A stretch of 64,000 nucleotides of DNA from Chitinophaga filiformis. Its GTDB lineage: Bacteria; Bacteroidota; Bacteroidia; Chitinophagales; Chitinophagaceae. The position numbers and the translations under genes were made by a program. The notes below the pieces were generated by a model, which ran no database searches, had not been told where the DNA came from, and worked only from the letters and a program-made list of their open reading frames with translations. Positions 8,691-18,047 of this stretch are shown one piece after another. Every line of letters starts with the position of its first letter. The stretch's first letter is position 1. The DNA lies in assembly GCF_900102545.1 (NCBI RefSeq), contig NZ_FNBN01000013.1, forward strand, positions 1 through 64,000, in the 5' to 3' direction.

Positions 8691-9678
8691 ATTTTTCAGG
8701 CGTATTATTCAGTTCTATTTTAAAATCGTCTGCATACAGCAGCCTTAACTTATTCATCACCATCTGCAATCCCATACCCGAACCCGGTGTATCCGGGAAT
8801 GCCGGTCCTGAATCAGCAATGCGTATCAGCAACTGCGTTCCTTCAATTAAGATACTTACATCGATAACACCACCGGTAGCACTGGTCTCTATACCATGTT
8901 TAACTGCATTCTCCACCAGCGGTTGTAATATGAACGAAGGTATCTGCAGATGTAATGTGGCAGGATCAGCCGTTATATGATAACTCATCCTGCTTTCATA
9001 GCGGATCTGCTGCATATGCAGGTAAGTAGTGATGATCTCCAGTTCATCCTGCACGGTATGAAAAGTAGCGCTGTCCTTATTCAGTGTAAACCTGAAAAAA
9101 CGTGACAGCAACAGTACCAGTTCTTCCGCTTTCTGCGGGTCTTTGGATATAAGGCCTGCAATGGTATTATGCATGTTGTACAGGAAATGCGGATTGATCT
9201 TTGCCCGCAGCAGCTCCAATTCAAAAGCAGTTTGCTGTTGTTCTAATTGCAATACCCGGTATTGCTGATGCAGGATCCGGGCATTTAACATACTTTTCCA
9301 TTCCTCACTCACATACAGCGGCATCGCCGTTACCATTACCACAAGGATGTTGAGTATATAAATGCTGCCCCCATCAAAGGCTATATACCGTTCTCCTGTC
9401 AGCAATGCCCTCATCAGGAAAGTCAGTTCGGAGCCCAGCAACGCTGCAGCCACCAGCAACACAATCATGATCATCACCTTTACGGCCTGGTAAGCGCTTA
9501 TATTGGTGAAGTAATGCCGGTGATAGATGGCCAGCATCATCAGAGAGCCAATATTCACGCTGGATAACAGCGACACAATAATGCGTATTGGCCGGTGATC
9601 ATAGGTAAAGAACAGATAGCTGCCAAAGGCCAATCCGATAAGGATGCAGATCAATAAAGTTTTTATAACCAGCCGCAT
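8638..9678 (-). CDS. LytS/YehU-type sensor histidine kinase
   Basis: A 346-residue membrane kinase. About four hydrophobic helices (residues 5-25, 32-50, 65-88 and 105-122) lead into a short coiled coil. The His_kinase domain follows with phosphoacceptor His164 in INPHFLYN, the N-box LVENAVKHGI, and a glycine-rich GSGMGLQMV ATP lid. No extracytoplasmic sensor domain is visible, so sensing is probably by the membrane segment. The start at 9678 lies one base after the stop of the upstream membrane gene and is preferred to a longer frame reaching into it. It is part of the operon membrane protein - kinase - regulator. Confidence 0.93.
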   Translation of the reverse strand: MRLVIKTLLICILIGLAFGSYLFFTYDHRPIRIIVSLLSSVNIGSLMMLAIYHRHYFTNISAYQAVKVMIMIVLLVAAALLGSELTFLMRALLTGERYIAFDGGSIYILNILVVMVTAMPLYVSEEWKSMLNARILHQQYRVLQLEQQQTAFELELLRAKINPHFLYNMHNTIAGLISKDPQKAEELVLLLSRFFRFTLNKDSATFHTVQDELEIITTYLHMQQIRYESRMSYHITADPATLHLQIPSFILQPLVENAVKHGIETSATGGVIDVSILIEGTQLLIRIADSGPAFPDTPGSGMGLQMVMNKLRLLYADDFKIELNNTPEKYVRITIPGSNHHPVSGR

Positions 9679-9679
9679 G

Positions 9680-10345
9680 TTAGTCTGCTTGCAGCACCTT
9701 CGTGCTTTTGAAAAATAAGGACCTGTTGCCCAACCTGATAAAGATAACAATAATGCAGGTCAAACCGGCCATGGACGGCAGGAACTGGCTGTAGGGCTTA
9801 AACTGTGGCAGTACAGTACCGGTAAAGGCAGATGCCAGCGCACTCAAAGCACTCAGCATTTTATAAACGTGCTCGTACAACATGGCCTTTTTGCGTGCAT
9901 TAGCCGGCATTATCACCCGACACAGATCGTAGATGGTCACCAGGAACAATGAACCGATGGTGGAGTAAATAACCACAGGCGCCCAATACAAACCCATCGC
10001 ATATACATAATACAGGTAGTAAGCAGCTGCAGCCATCACCATCACCGGTGCCAGGTAATCAATAAACACCGGTTTTTCCCCCGCTAGCCGCATCGTTCTG
10101 ATCCCGCTGAAACAATTATATCCACTGAGCAGGGTAATGACCAGCAGGAAGGTATTGCGTTTAAATACAAATACACCGGCCAGTCCTGTGATGATCACAA
10201 AGATCATCATCCACATAAAATATCGTCCCAGTATACGATGTGTTTTAACCCGTTTATTGAGGATAGCAGCAGCAAGTCCGCATAACATTGCCAGGATACC
10301 GGCACTGACGTGAATAGCGATATTGATGTGATGTATCGTTTCCAT
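9680..10345 (-). CDS. DUF2306-like multi-helix membrane protein
   Basis: A 221-residue protein with about six to seven hydrophobic helices and a few histidines near the membrane (HHINIAIHVSAG, KTHRILGRYFMW). This recalls the DUF2306/cytochrome-b561-like group, but the assignment is tentative. The start at 10345 begins at METIHH; an upstream ATG ten codons earlier is possible. Its stop is one base from the kinase start, so it probably belongs to the same signalling operon and may contribute to sensing. Confidence 0.7.
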   Translation of the reverse strand: METIHHINIAIHVSAGILAMLCGLAAAILNKRVKTHRILGRYFMWMMIFVIITGLAGVFVFKRNTFLLVITLLSGYNCFSGIRTMRLAGEKPVFIDYLAPVMVMAAAAYYLYYVYAMGLYWAPVVIYSTIGSLFLVTIYDLCRVIMPANARKKAMLYEHVYKMLSALSALASAFTGTVLPQFKPYSQFLPSMAGLTCIIVIFIRLGNRSLFFKSTKVLQAD

Positions 10346-10541
10346 TAAATATTGATTGATAGGACAAATCAACAACAGGCGCTGATCATTCCGAATGGAA
10401 TTCCGACGAAATGGGATATTTACGGATGAAACGGGTACGCCATATGGTTAAAAATTTCTTAAAAAGACTGTTTATGGCCGGGTATATTACTATCAGCACA
10501 TAGATCATATTATATTTAGGCTATAACTGAAATCCCGATAT

Positions 10542-11177
10542 ATGCTGCAACTGGCAGATTTCGAAAAGTCTTACAACCATACTCCCGTCCTGCATATCCC
10601 ACAACTTGAAATAGGGCCGGGTATTTACTGGATCAAAGGGGCCAATGGTTCGGGGAAAAGTACATTACTGAAAGCCATTGCCGGTATTATTGATTTCTCG
10701 GGAGATATCCTGCTGAATAATACCAGCATCAAAAAACAGGCGGTCGACTACCGCAGGCAGGTCAACTTCGCAGAAGCAGAACCGGTCTTTCCCGAGTTCC
10801 TGACCGGCAGGGAAATGCTGGCCTTGTTCATGACCGCCAAACAGGCGCCTGCCGGACAAGCAGACGCCTACCTGGAAAGCATGCAGATGCAGGCATATCT
10901 TGATCAGCCCTTAGGCGCCTATTCCAGTGGCATGCTTAAAAAGCTGTCCCTGTTGCTGGCATTTATAGGTACTCCCCGCCTGATACTGCTGGACGAACCA
11001 CTGATCACCTTAGATATTGCTTCGCTGGCTATTCTGTACGACTGGATAAAGGAACGGCAGCAGACGCAGGGGACTTCCTTTCTCTTGTCTTCACACCAGC
11101 CGTTGGAACAAAATACCCTGGCTATCAGTGGTACGCTTCATGTAGCAGATAAAACAGCAAAATGGCTTCCCGGATGA
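10542..11177 (+). CDS. ABC transporter ATP-binding protein
   Basis: A 211-residue single nucleotide-binding domain. Walker A is GANGSGKST (33-41), the signature region is YSSGMLKKLSL (from about 127), and Walker B is LILLDEP (147-153), followed by the D-loop LITLD. The H-loop SSHQP is near 189. The signature SSGM departs from the usual LSGGQ but keeps the SxG core. It overlaps the downstream membrane gene by 16 bases, so the two should form one transporter. The substrate is unknown; the divergent LytS/LytTR operon suggests a role in envelope stress or peptide export, which is inference only. Confidence 0.93.
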   Translation: MLQLADFEKSYNHTPVLHIPQLEIGPGIYWIKGANGSGKSTLLKAIAGIIDFSGDILLNNTSIKKQAVDYRRQVNFAEAEPVFPEFLTGREMLALFMTAKQAPAGQADAYLESMQMQAYLDQPLGAYSSGMLKKLSLLLAFIGTPRLILLDEPLITLDIASLAILYDWIKERQQTQGTSFLLSSHQPLEQNTLAISGTLHVADKTAKWLPG

Positions 11178-12304
11178 TCTCTCCACTCACAATTGTACTG
11201 ACCAAAATATTCTCCCGGGGCTTTTACAGAGCTAATGCGGGATCACTGCTATTCTTCTTTGTGGTGGTGATCAGCTATGCTATCTTTATCACCCCCGCCG
11301 GCACTATGTCGCACGACACCTTCCAGTTGTACGAGCTGATCGTAATGATGACACTTATCAGTAACCCGGTAGCGATGACTGCTATCTTCTTTGCCTGGTT
11401 GCTCTATACCCTGAAAAGCTGGCAATATGTAACGGGGCAATTGACAGTGCCAGAGAATGGCTTTCTGTACTATAGCAGCACGGCGCTCAGTAAATTCAGG
11501 CAACTTCGCAGCTGGTGGTGGATGCAGTTTGTGATTACACTACCTATTACTGTCTACGGACTGCTGTCGGTGATATTCGGTATCGTCTATCATCAGTATC
11601 TCCTGCCGTTTATTACTATATTATATCTCTTCCTGCTCATCACTGTCAGTGCAGCGCTCTATGTATGGCTGGCTAACCGCTTATCTGCCGGAACGCCTGC
11701 GCCTATTACCCTGCGACTGCCAATACGGTGGAAGAAACCTTTCTTTAGTCTATTCCTTTACCACATCATTCACAGGATAAAACTGGGCGGCCTGCTGACG
11801 AAAATATTCTCCTTGTTCTGTCTTGCCAGTGGTGCCTATTCCCTATTCAGCGGTAACCGGCAGGATACCCGCGTAGCTGGTTTGCTGGTACTGACCGCCG
11901 TAGCCGGACACCTTTACCTGATCTACCAGGAGCACCGTTTTGAGGTAATGACACTCGCCTTCTCAAGGAACTTCCCTTACAGCCGTAACAGGCATTTCGG
12001 GTATATGGCGCTTCGTTATGTGTTGTTATTATTACCGGAGATGGTTTTCCTGGCTATTACAGCTCCTTCTCCAATGACATTCGTCCTGCTGGCATATGCC
12101 ATCAGTGTCATGTTATTCTTCCGGAGTTTATTGTATTGGCTGGGGCTGAATATGAATGTCTACCTGCCGGTAGTTTTCGCAGTATATATCGTGTTATTCT
12201 GGCTGATCATGTATGGCTATTTATGGCAATCTGCCGGTGTGTTATTACTCCTTTCGTATGGACTGTTTTACTCCAGGTATTATAAATTACCTCCTATCGA
12301 ATAG
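11162..12304 (+). CDS. ABC transporter membrane subunit
   Basis: A 380-residue, very hydrophobic protein with about ten membrane helices and no enzymatic motif. It overlaps the preceding ATPase gene by 16 bases, the typical layout for an ATPase and its permease partner. The helix pattern resembles ABC-2-type exporters, although I see no diagnostic motif. It may homodimerise, because only one permease gene is present. No terminator is obvious before the GH27 gene at 12381. Confidence 0.8.
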   Translation: MASRMISPLTIVLTKIFSRGFYRANAGSLLFFFVVVISYAIFITPAGTMSHDTFQLYELIVMMTLISNPVAMTAIFFAWLLYTLKSWQYVTGQLTVPENGFLYYSSTALSKFRQLRSWWWMQFVITLPITVYGLLSVIFGIVYHQYLLPFITILYLFLLITVSAALYVWLANRLSAGTPAPITLRLPIRWKKPFFSLFLYHIIHRIKLGGLLTKIFSLFCLASGAYSLFSGNRQDTRVAGLLVLTAVAGHLYLIYQEHRFEVMTLAFSRNFPYSRNRHFGYMALRYVLLLLPEMVFLAITAPSPMTFVLLAYAISVMLFFRSLLYWLGLNMNVYLPVVFAVYIVLFWLIMYGYLWQSAGVLLLLSYGLFYSRYYKLPPIE

Positions 12305-12380
12305 ACAACAACCCTGACCGGGTCTATAAAAAATATCATTTAAATGTCTTTTTAACACTTTTTATTATTACTTTGGAGCA

Positions 12381-13724
12381 ATGAAAAACTCACTACTTAT
12401 CATTGCCTTTGCTCTTTTGGGTAGCAGTACATTTGCACAACAAAAGACGGATTTCCACACCTGGGCTGCCACACCTCCTATGGGCTGGAACAGCTGGGAT
12501 TGTTACGGTCCTACCGTTACAGAAACTGAAGTAAAAGCCAATGCGGATTATATGTCCAGCTACATGAAAAAGTCCGGCTGGGAATATATTGTTGTAGACA
12601 TCCGCTGGTACGTAACCAACGACAAATCCCACGGTTATAATGAAACCAATCCTGACTACAATATAGATGCATACGGTCGCTTTATACCCTCTGTGGCCCG
12701 CTTTCCTTCTGCTGCGGGTGGAAAGGGATTCAAACCGCTGGCCGATTATCTGCACAGTAAAGGACTGAAATTCGGTATCCATATTATGCGGGGTATCCCG
12801 GTGATTGCTGTAAAACAGGGACTGCCTATTAAAGGAAGTAAGGCGACTGCCAAAGATATCTACTCAGAAAAGGACCAGTGTAAATGGCTGCATGACATGT
12901 ACACCATCGTTCCCGGTAAAGAAGGGTCACAGGAATATTACAATTCGATCTTCGAGCTATATGCCTCCTGGGGACTTGATTTTGTGAAAGTGGATGACCT
13001 CTCCGCTCCTATTTATTTCGCAGAAGAAATAGAGATGATCCGGAAGGCCATTAACCGTACCGGTCGTAAGATCGTGTTAAGTACATCTCCCGGGGAAACG
13101 CCGATTGCGAATGGAGCACATGTACAGCAACATGCTAATATGTGGCGTACGGTGAATGATTTCTGGGATAACTGGAAACCTTTGAACGAGCATTTTGAAG
13201 TGTTTGAACGCTGGAATCAATGGCGTGCGCCAGGTGCATGGCCTGACGGGGATATGTTGCCACTGGGACGTATTGGTATCCGTGCAGAAGTGGGAAATCC
13301 ACGTATGACAGCTTTCACGAAGGATGAACAGTATACCCTGATGACACTCTGGTCCATTTTCAGATCGCCCCTGATGTTTGGTGGCAATCTACCGGATAAC
13401 GACCCATTCACGCTTTCCCTGATCACCAATAAGAACGTATTATCTGTTCTGAATAAGAGCAAAAACAATAAGCCTGTTCTTAACGATACTACCAAAGCCA
13501 TCTGGACAGCTGAACCTACTGACAAACCAGGTAAATACCTGGCGGTTTTCAACAGAACGGAGCAGAAAATGCCGGTTAGTGTTGACCTGTCATCTTACGG
13601 CTTTCCGTCTTCCTGCACCATCACCGATCTCTGGACGGGTAAGGTACTTGGCAAATTCTCCGGCACTTTTACTCCGGATATCAATGCCCACGGAGCAGGT
13701 CTGTACCTCGTTTCCGGCAAATAA
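12381..13724 (+). CDS. GH27 alpha-galactosidase, secreted
   Basis: A 447-residue enzyme with signal peptide MKNSLLIIAFALLGSSTFAQ. The GH27 clan-D barrel starts with TPPMGWNSWDCYG (31-43). Asp205 in FVKVDD fits the nucleophile, and Asp260 in RTVNDFW fits the acid/base of this retaining family. A C-terminal beta-sandwich (about 365-447) ends the protein. GH27 enzymes release terminal alpha-galactose, or sometimes N-acetylgalactosamine or beta-L-arabinopyranose; the cysteine-poor active site here does not decide among them. It is preceded by a near-consensus -7 box (TTACTTTG) about 10 bases before the ATG, which would give a very short leader. Confidence 0.95.
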   Translation: MKNSLLIIAFALLGSSTFAQQKTDFHTWAATPPMGWNSWDCYGPTVTETEVKANADYMSSYMKKSGWEYIVVDIRWYVTNDKSHGYNETNPDYNIDAYGRFIPSVARFPSAAGGKGFKPLADYLHSKGLKFGIHIMRGIPVIAVKQGLPIKGSKATAKDIYSEKDQCKWLHDMYTIVPGKEGSQEYYNSIFELYASWGLDFVKVDDLSAPIYFAEEIEMIRKAINRTGRKIVLSTSPGETPIANGAHVQQHANMWRTVNDFWDNWKPLNEHFEVFERWNQWRAPGAWPDGDMLPLGRIGIRAEVGNPRMTAFTKDEQYTLMTLWSIFRSPLMFGGNLPDNDPFTLSLITNKNVLSVLNKSKNNKPVLNDTTKAIWTAEPTDKPGKYLAVFNRTEQKMPVSVDLSSYGFPSSCTITDLWTGKVLGKFSGTFTPDINAHGAGLYLVSGK

Positions 13725-13725
13725 G

Positions 13726-14700
13726 CTACATGCTGGTAGTCTGCTGCTTGAACTTATTGGGACTCATCCCTACTTCTTTCTTAAACAAACGGGAGAAGTA
13801 GGGAGGATTCTCGAAACCCAGGTTATAGGCTATTTCTGCCACACTCTGGTCAGCTGATTTCAAGAGGTTCTTCGCCTCCGAGATCAGGAAAATGTGGATC
13901 AGTTCTATAGCGGTCTTACCGGTTTCCTGCTTCAGCAGGTCGCTTAAATAACGGGGAGAAAGATGTAACTGGTCCGCCATGAAATTTACGGAGGGCAGGC
14001 CTTTATCCTGTAACAGTCTACCACCAAAGTACTCTGTCAGAATAGTATTGAACCGGGAAACCGTCTTGCCGGCCATAGTGGTTCGGTGAATGAACTGCCT
14101 TTTGTAAAAGCGCTGAGCATATTGCAGAATGGAACTGATATGCGCGAGTATGATATTCCGGCTGTATTCATCCTCGTTGTTATGATATTCTATTTCAATC
14201 TTCCCGTACAGGTCCTTGATAATATCTTCCTCTTTAGGAGACAGGTGGAGCGCCTCATCTACTTCATAGTCAAAGAAGCCGTATTTTTTGATCTCTGAAT
14301 GGAGCACATGTCCATTAATAAAGTCTTCGTGAATGAACATCAGAAGCCCCTCCTCCTCAAATTCCAATCCGGTCATTTGAATGATCTGCCTGGGTCCGAC
14401 GAATGACATGGAGCCGTTCTGGTGATCATATGCTGTTTTTCCATACCTGAATACTCCTGCTTTCAGTTTCTTGAATCCGATCATATAAAAGTCGCTGGTG
14501 AAAGCGCGGTCACCTATAGTACAGGTTTTGTCACAGCGGTAAATGCTGAACTGCGGATTCTCGGGGGGAGGAAACCCATTCGCACGGTGCATGTCACTCA
14601 GGTTGCTGAAGTGCGTCATATGATCTGTTTTTAAGCCGGAACTATGTGTAGTACATAGTTCCGGCAAGTAATGTTTTACGTTAATTTCATTAAAATCCAT
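13726..14700 (-). CDS. AraC-family transcriptional regulator
   Basis: A 324-residue regulator with an N-terminal cupin-like sensor region (about 40-190) and a C-terminal AraC double helix-turn-helix (about 220-320). The first motif is VNFMADQLHLSPRYLSDLLK, and the second is VAEIAYNLGFENPPYFSRLF followed by KKEVGMSPNKF. Its start overlaps the end of the SDR gene by 11 bases, so both are probably in one operon and the regulator may control it. The effector is unknown. Confidence 0.93.
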   Translation of the reverse strand: MDFNEINVKHYLPELCTTHSSGLKTDHMTHFSNLSDMHRANGFPPPENPQFSIYRCDKTCTIGDRAFTSDFYMIGFKKLKAGVFRYGKTAYDHQNGSMSFVGPRQIIQMTGLEFEEEGLLMFIHEDFINGHVLHSEIKKYGFFDYEVDEALHLSPKEEDIIKDLYGKIEIEYHNNEDEYSRNIILAHISSILQYAQRFYKRQFIHRTTMAGKTVSRFNTILTEYFGGRLLQDKGLPSVNFMADQLHLSPRYLSDLLKQETGKTAIELIHIFLISEAKNLLKSADQSVAEIAYNLGFENPPYFSRLFKKEVGMSPNKFKQQTTSM

Positions 14701-15508
14701 GAGCAGCCACGGAAACCTCTTTCCATTCCTCTACGCTGGCCAGGCGCTGTGCATATACCTCTTTTACAAGATTATAGGCTACTTTACCGAACAATACGCG
14801 TAATGGAGGATTCGGACTGTCTACCACTTTCAGGAGAGCATCTACGGTTGCTTCGGGCTTACCCCACATGTCAGGCGTAGTACCTTCTGAAAAAGCCTGT
14901 TTCAACGGGCCATATAATTCCAGTCCCTGGGTCTGAGAAGCTGATGCACCAGACCAGTCTGTTGAATAGCCATTAGGTTCTATCATGGTCACATTGATCC
15001 CGAATTGTTTCACCTCTGTTGCTAATGTTTCGCTCAATCCTTCTACTGCAAATTTAGATGCATTATACAAACCAAGCACAGGTAAAGTTACCAGTCCGAG
15101 AATACTGGATACCTGGATGATATGACCACTTTTCTGTTCCCTCATCACCGGCAGTACCGCCTGGCTCAACCAGAGAAGGCCGAAAAAGTTAGTTTCCATC
15201 TGGGCCCTTGCTTCCTGTTCACTTGTTTCTTCTACTGCACCGAATAAACCATAACCAGCATTGTTGATCAATATGTCAATCCTGCCAAAATGAGCCTTTG
15301 CTTTTGCCACAGCCGCAAAGCTGGCTTCTCTGCTGTTTACGTCCAGTTCCAGCGGAAGAACAGCGTTGCCGTATTGTTTTACAAGATCATTTAATGTATC
15401 AAGATTTCTTGCCGTAGCAACTACTTTGTCTCCTCTTTTCAGGAAGGCTTCTGCCCATAACTTACCAAATCCGCGGGACGCACCGGTAATAAAAATTGTC
15501 TTTGCCAT
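14690..15508 (-). CDS. Short-chain dehydrogenase/reductase
   Basis: A 272-residue classical SDR. The dinucleotide-binding motif TGASRGFG is at the N terminus, NNAG follows near residue 87, and the catalytic Ser and the YNASK tetrad lie near 138-156. An Arg in TARN after strand 2 suggests NADP(H) preference. The substrate cannot be told. It is the first gene of an operon with the overlapping AraC regulator. Two boxes matching TAnnTTTG on the minus strand lie upstream at 15528-15535 and 15562-15569. Confidence 0.93.
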   Translation of the reverse strand: MAKTIFITGASRGFGKLWAEAFLKRGDKVVATARNLDTLNDLVKQYGNAVLPLELDVNSREASFAAVAKAKAHFGRIDILINNAGYGLFGAVEETSEQEARAQMETNFFGLLWLSQAVLPVMREQKSGHIIQVSSILGLVTLPVLGLYNASKFAVEGLSETLATEVKQFGINVTMIEPNGYSTDWSGASASQTQGLELYGPLKQAFSEGTTPDMWGKPEATVDALLKVVDSPNPPLRVLFGKVAYNLVKEVYAQRLASVEEWKEVSVAAHGF

Positions 15509-15527
15509 TGTTTATATTATTTGATGA

Positions 15528-15569
15528 CAAAGCTATTTCAGACCATTTGGTTTATTTTATACAAAAGTA
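15528..15569 (-). promoter_or_regulatory. Candidate promoter boxes of the SDR-AraC operon
   Basis: Read on the minus strand, TACTTTTG (15569-15562) and TAGCTTTG (15535-15528) both fit the Bacteroidota -7 consensus TAnnTTTG. The palindrome ACCA-AA-TGGT lies between them (15542-15551) and could be an operator. Which box is used cannot be decided from sequence. Confidence 0.45.
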
Positions 15570-15651
15570 GGGAATAAATACACATTTTTACGTGAGGGCT
15601 GCAAATGGAGCCACTGGCGGGTACCGGAGGTCTCAGGCGATATGCTGTGTT

Positions 15652-16374
15652 TCATTCGGGTTCACTTACTCCGACAATGACTCCGAAATTACCATCAGTC
15701 TGTATCCAATTTTGCGCAGGAAGATATGTTCTCGATACAAAGCCATCCAGGTAGAGGGCCTGTTTACATCCCAGGCGCTTGAAATAATCGGCAAAATCAT
15801 AGAAATTGATGTCCGACTTCGACATAGCAAAGACCAGCCTGCCGTCTGGCAACAGGCCTACCCCATTCCGGATATTTACGTTGACGGAGCCTTTTTTAAA
15901 AGCAGGATGAATATCTCCGTCGATAAGCAGCATAGGTCCCGACTGAGTGGCATACCAGATCTGCCTGTTATACTTAAATTCAGGAGTGGTACATATGTTG
16001 GCCTTCCCTTCTTTCGTGATGTATAGCACACCATTGGGTTTCAGGTAAAAGTTACCATTGCCTGATGAGGTATCTAAGGGAGTCTCTGTAACCTGCTCCC
16101 TGATAAAAAGCCCTACCGGCGACTGATCAGGTTTAAACATACCTCCATTGGTGGCAAATACCAGCTTACGGTGTTGTTTCGCCAGCAGTTCTTTCAGGTG
16201 TTGAATACTTCCCAGGAATTGTGCCTTATCATCCTTCCAGTAAAAGCGGAGGTCCTGTACTTTGGGATCCACGGTATAACTTACAATGTTATCTTCAGTA
16301 GTAGTTTTATGTATAATGGCAACAGCAATGACTGTTAACAAAACAAGTGTCAGGGATAGAAAGATGCGTTTCAT
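15652..16374 (-). CDS. Phosphodiester glycosidase (NAGPA/DUF2233) family protein
   Basis: A 240-residue protein with an N-terminal hydrophobic segment (MKRIFLSLTLVLLTVIAVAI) that exports or anchors it. The rest matches the phosphodiester glycosidase family. Landmarks are FATNGGMFKPDQSPVGLFI, SGPMLLIDGDIH, NVNIRNGVGLLPDGRLVFA and QALYLDGFVSRTYL, where the conserved Asn, Arg and Asp active-site residues fall. Family members cleave sugar phosphodiesters or cyclic-nucleotide-like bonds. It lies 25 bases after nadR as the last gene of the TonB receptor - pnuC - nadR operon. That suggests, by inference only, a periplasmic role on a pyridine nucleotide precursor. Confidence 0.88.
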   Translation of the reverse strand: MKRIFLSLTLVLLTVIAVAIIHKTTTEDNIVSYTVDPKVQDLRFYWKDDKAQFLGSIQHLKELLAKQHRKLVFATNGGMFKPDQSPVGLFIREQVTETPLDTSSGNGNFYLKPNGVLYITKEGKANICTTPEFKYNRQIWYATQSGPMLLIDGDIHPAFKKGSVNVNIRNGVGLLPDGRLVFAMSKSDINFYDFADYFKRLGCKQALYLDGFVSRTYLPAQNWIQTDGNFGVIVGVSEPE

Positions 16375-16399
16375 ATACCTGTAATTTATTAAAAAAGGC

Positions 16400-17425
16400 T
16401 CATACCTGCTGCAGTCTTCCGGCAAAAGAAAGCCAGTTTTCCATCCTGCGCTGCATCAATTGTTCTATCAGTGTGACTGCCTGTTCAAAGCGTTCGTCCC
16501 AGTCGCCTTTGATCTCCTCATAACTAATCCCATACTTCTCCAGTATCCGGCGATGCGACAGATCGAGTAAATCCCGCTCCTCCTTCTCCAGTCTGGTCCC
16601 ATCCTGCACATAAGGAGCATCATTATTGAGGTAAAGGTATAAGTCAGCCTTATTACTCTGAAGGATGGACGGGGCAATATCCAGCACTGCTCCGAAAGCA
16701 TATTCACCATACGATAAGGTAATATAAATATCCGTATCAATGATAAGCAGGGGACTATCCCCTATGGATTGCTGATCGATACGTCTGGCATGCTCCTTCG
16801 CTATCAGATACAGATCATGGATGCCAAAGTTATTGGAATCTTCCACGATATCCCTGCCGGCCTCCATTACTGCACCGCAGTTAAAATGAGCGGCCAATCT
16901 GCCGGTCAATGTTGTTTTGCCCGTCGACTCAGTACCCAGCAGCACTACTTTTGTGATCAGGGAGGCTTTTACACGCTCGGGCAGATATGTCCAGGTGGCA
17001 GGCAGATTCGCTCTGATCTTCGTTGCAGACACCGGATACTGGCTTTTCTGCATATCAAAGGGTATATGTGTGATCCCCATATAATCAGCCACCAGTTCCC
17101 CATAAGGTTCTGAGGTAACGACTATATTGTGATCAGGGAAAAGCAGTTTAAACTGTGCTGCCCACACAGCTGACACCGATGCGGATGTTTCGGAAGTATT
17201 AGGCAATGAACGCTCGTCATACTGATATAGTATCACCTTTACCCGTGGCTCGTCCCTGAAAGTTGCTTCCACCCATAATTGACGTACCTCAGCCGGCAAT
17301 GTTTCCAGGTTACTGCAACATACCAGTACAGATACGGTATCACAATGGGACAAGGCAAACCTGATCATTGCCTCATGTCCTTTATGAAAGGGCATAAATT
17401 TTCCGAAGACAAAGCCTTTACGCAT
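16400..17425 (-). CDS. nadR: NadR-like NMN adenylyltransferase/ribosylnicotinamide kinase
   Basis: A 341-residue bifunctional enzyme of NAD salvage. The N-terminal nucleotidyltransferase has GKFMPFHKGH (8-17) and SATKIR (133-138), and joins NMN to ATP to make NAD. The C-terminal P-loop kinase (Walker A GTESTGKT, 164-171) phosphorylates nicotinamide riboside to NMN. The helix-turn-helix repressor domain of enterobacterial NadR is absent, as in Haemophilus-type enzymes. It overlaps pnuC by 8 bases, which links uptake directly to trapping by phosphorylation in the cytoplasm. Confidence 0.95.
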   Translation of the reverse strand: MRKGFVFGKFMPFHKGHEAMIRFALSHCDTVSVLVCCSNLETLPAEVRQLWVEATFRDEPRVKVILYQYDERSLPNTSETSASVSAVWAAQFKLLFPDHNIVVTSEPYGELVADYMGITHIPFDMQKSQYPVSATKIRANLPATWTYLPERVKASLITKVVLLGTESTGKTTLTGRLAAHFNCGAVMEAGRDIVEDSNNFGIHDLYLIAKEHARRIDQQSIGDSPLLIIDTDIYITLSYGEYAFGAVLDIAPSILQSNKADLYLYLNNDAPYVQDGTRLEKEERDLLDLSHRRILEKYGISYEEIKGDWDERFEQAVTLIEQLMQRRMENWLSFAGRLQQV

Positions 17426-18047
17426 ACATCATTTTTTTCCGCCATTGTAATAATCCATAGGTGGCCAGTCCTAAAAACACTACATATTCCAGTGATAAGA
17501 AATAAACTCCTTTGATGAGATATAATACAACGCTCACTACATCTACCACAATCCACAGTATCCATGTCTCTACCCGTTTCTTTGCCAGCAGGAAAGTAGC
17601 CAGCATACTTGCTACCATCACAAAGGAATCTGCATAGGGATAGGTAGTGGGCAATGGGAAATAAGCAGGCATCCAGTGATGGAATTGCTGAATAATGATG
17701 CCTGTCAATATAGTGCCCGCCAGCAATGTAATGCCATATACCGTGACCATCCTGCCCGGCATTCTGCTGATGGGTACTTCTTCCGTTTTATTCTGCCAGT
17801 TATACCAGCCAAAAACAGTGACTACCAGGAAGAAAACCTGTAACAGCATATCAGCATACAGCTGTATCTGGAAGAATAATCCAAACAATGCAATCTCATT
17901 GATGATACCTGTAGGCCATGTCAGTACATTGGCTTTTGACGCATAATACACAGAGATCAATCCGAAGACCGTCCCTATCAGTTCAATATAACTGATAGGA
18001 TATCCCGGTACATGAATGGCAATATTGGTAACGTCAAAAAAATTCAT
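17418..18047 (-). CDS. pnuC: PnuC-family nicotinamide riboside transporter
   Basis: A 209-residue inner-membrane protein with about seven helices. It has the PnuC layout, including NVLTWPTGIINEIALFG, LYADMLLQVFFLVVTVFGWY and a second half with SFVMVASMLATFLLAKKRVE and WILWIVVDVVSVVLYL. PnuC proteins let vitamin precursors diffuse across the membrane, and the intracellular kinase drives uptake. The tight link to nadR favours nicotinamide riboside over thiamine or riboflavin. The start codon shares one base with the stop of the TonB receptor gene (TGATG), so the outer- and inner-membrane components are translationally coupled. Confidence 0.94.
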   Translation of the reverse strand: MNFFDVTNIAIHVPGYPISYIELIGTVFGLISVYYASKANVLTWPTGIINEIALFGLFFQIQLYADMLLQVFFLVVTVFGWYNWQNKTEEVPISRMPGRMVTVYGITLLAGTILTGIIIQQFHHWMPAYFPLPTTYPYADSFVMVASMLATFLLAKKRVETWILWIVVDVVSVVLYLIKGVYFLSLEYVVFLGLATYGLLQWRKKMMYA

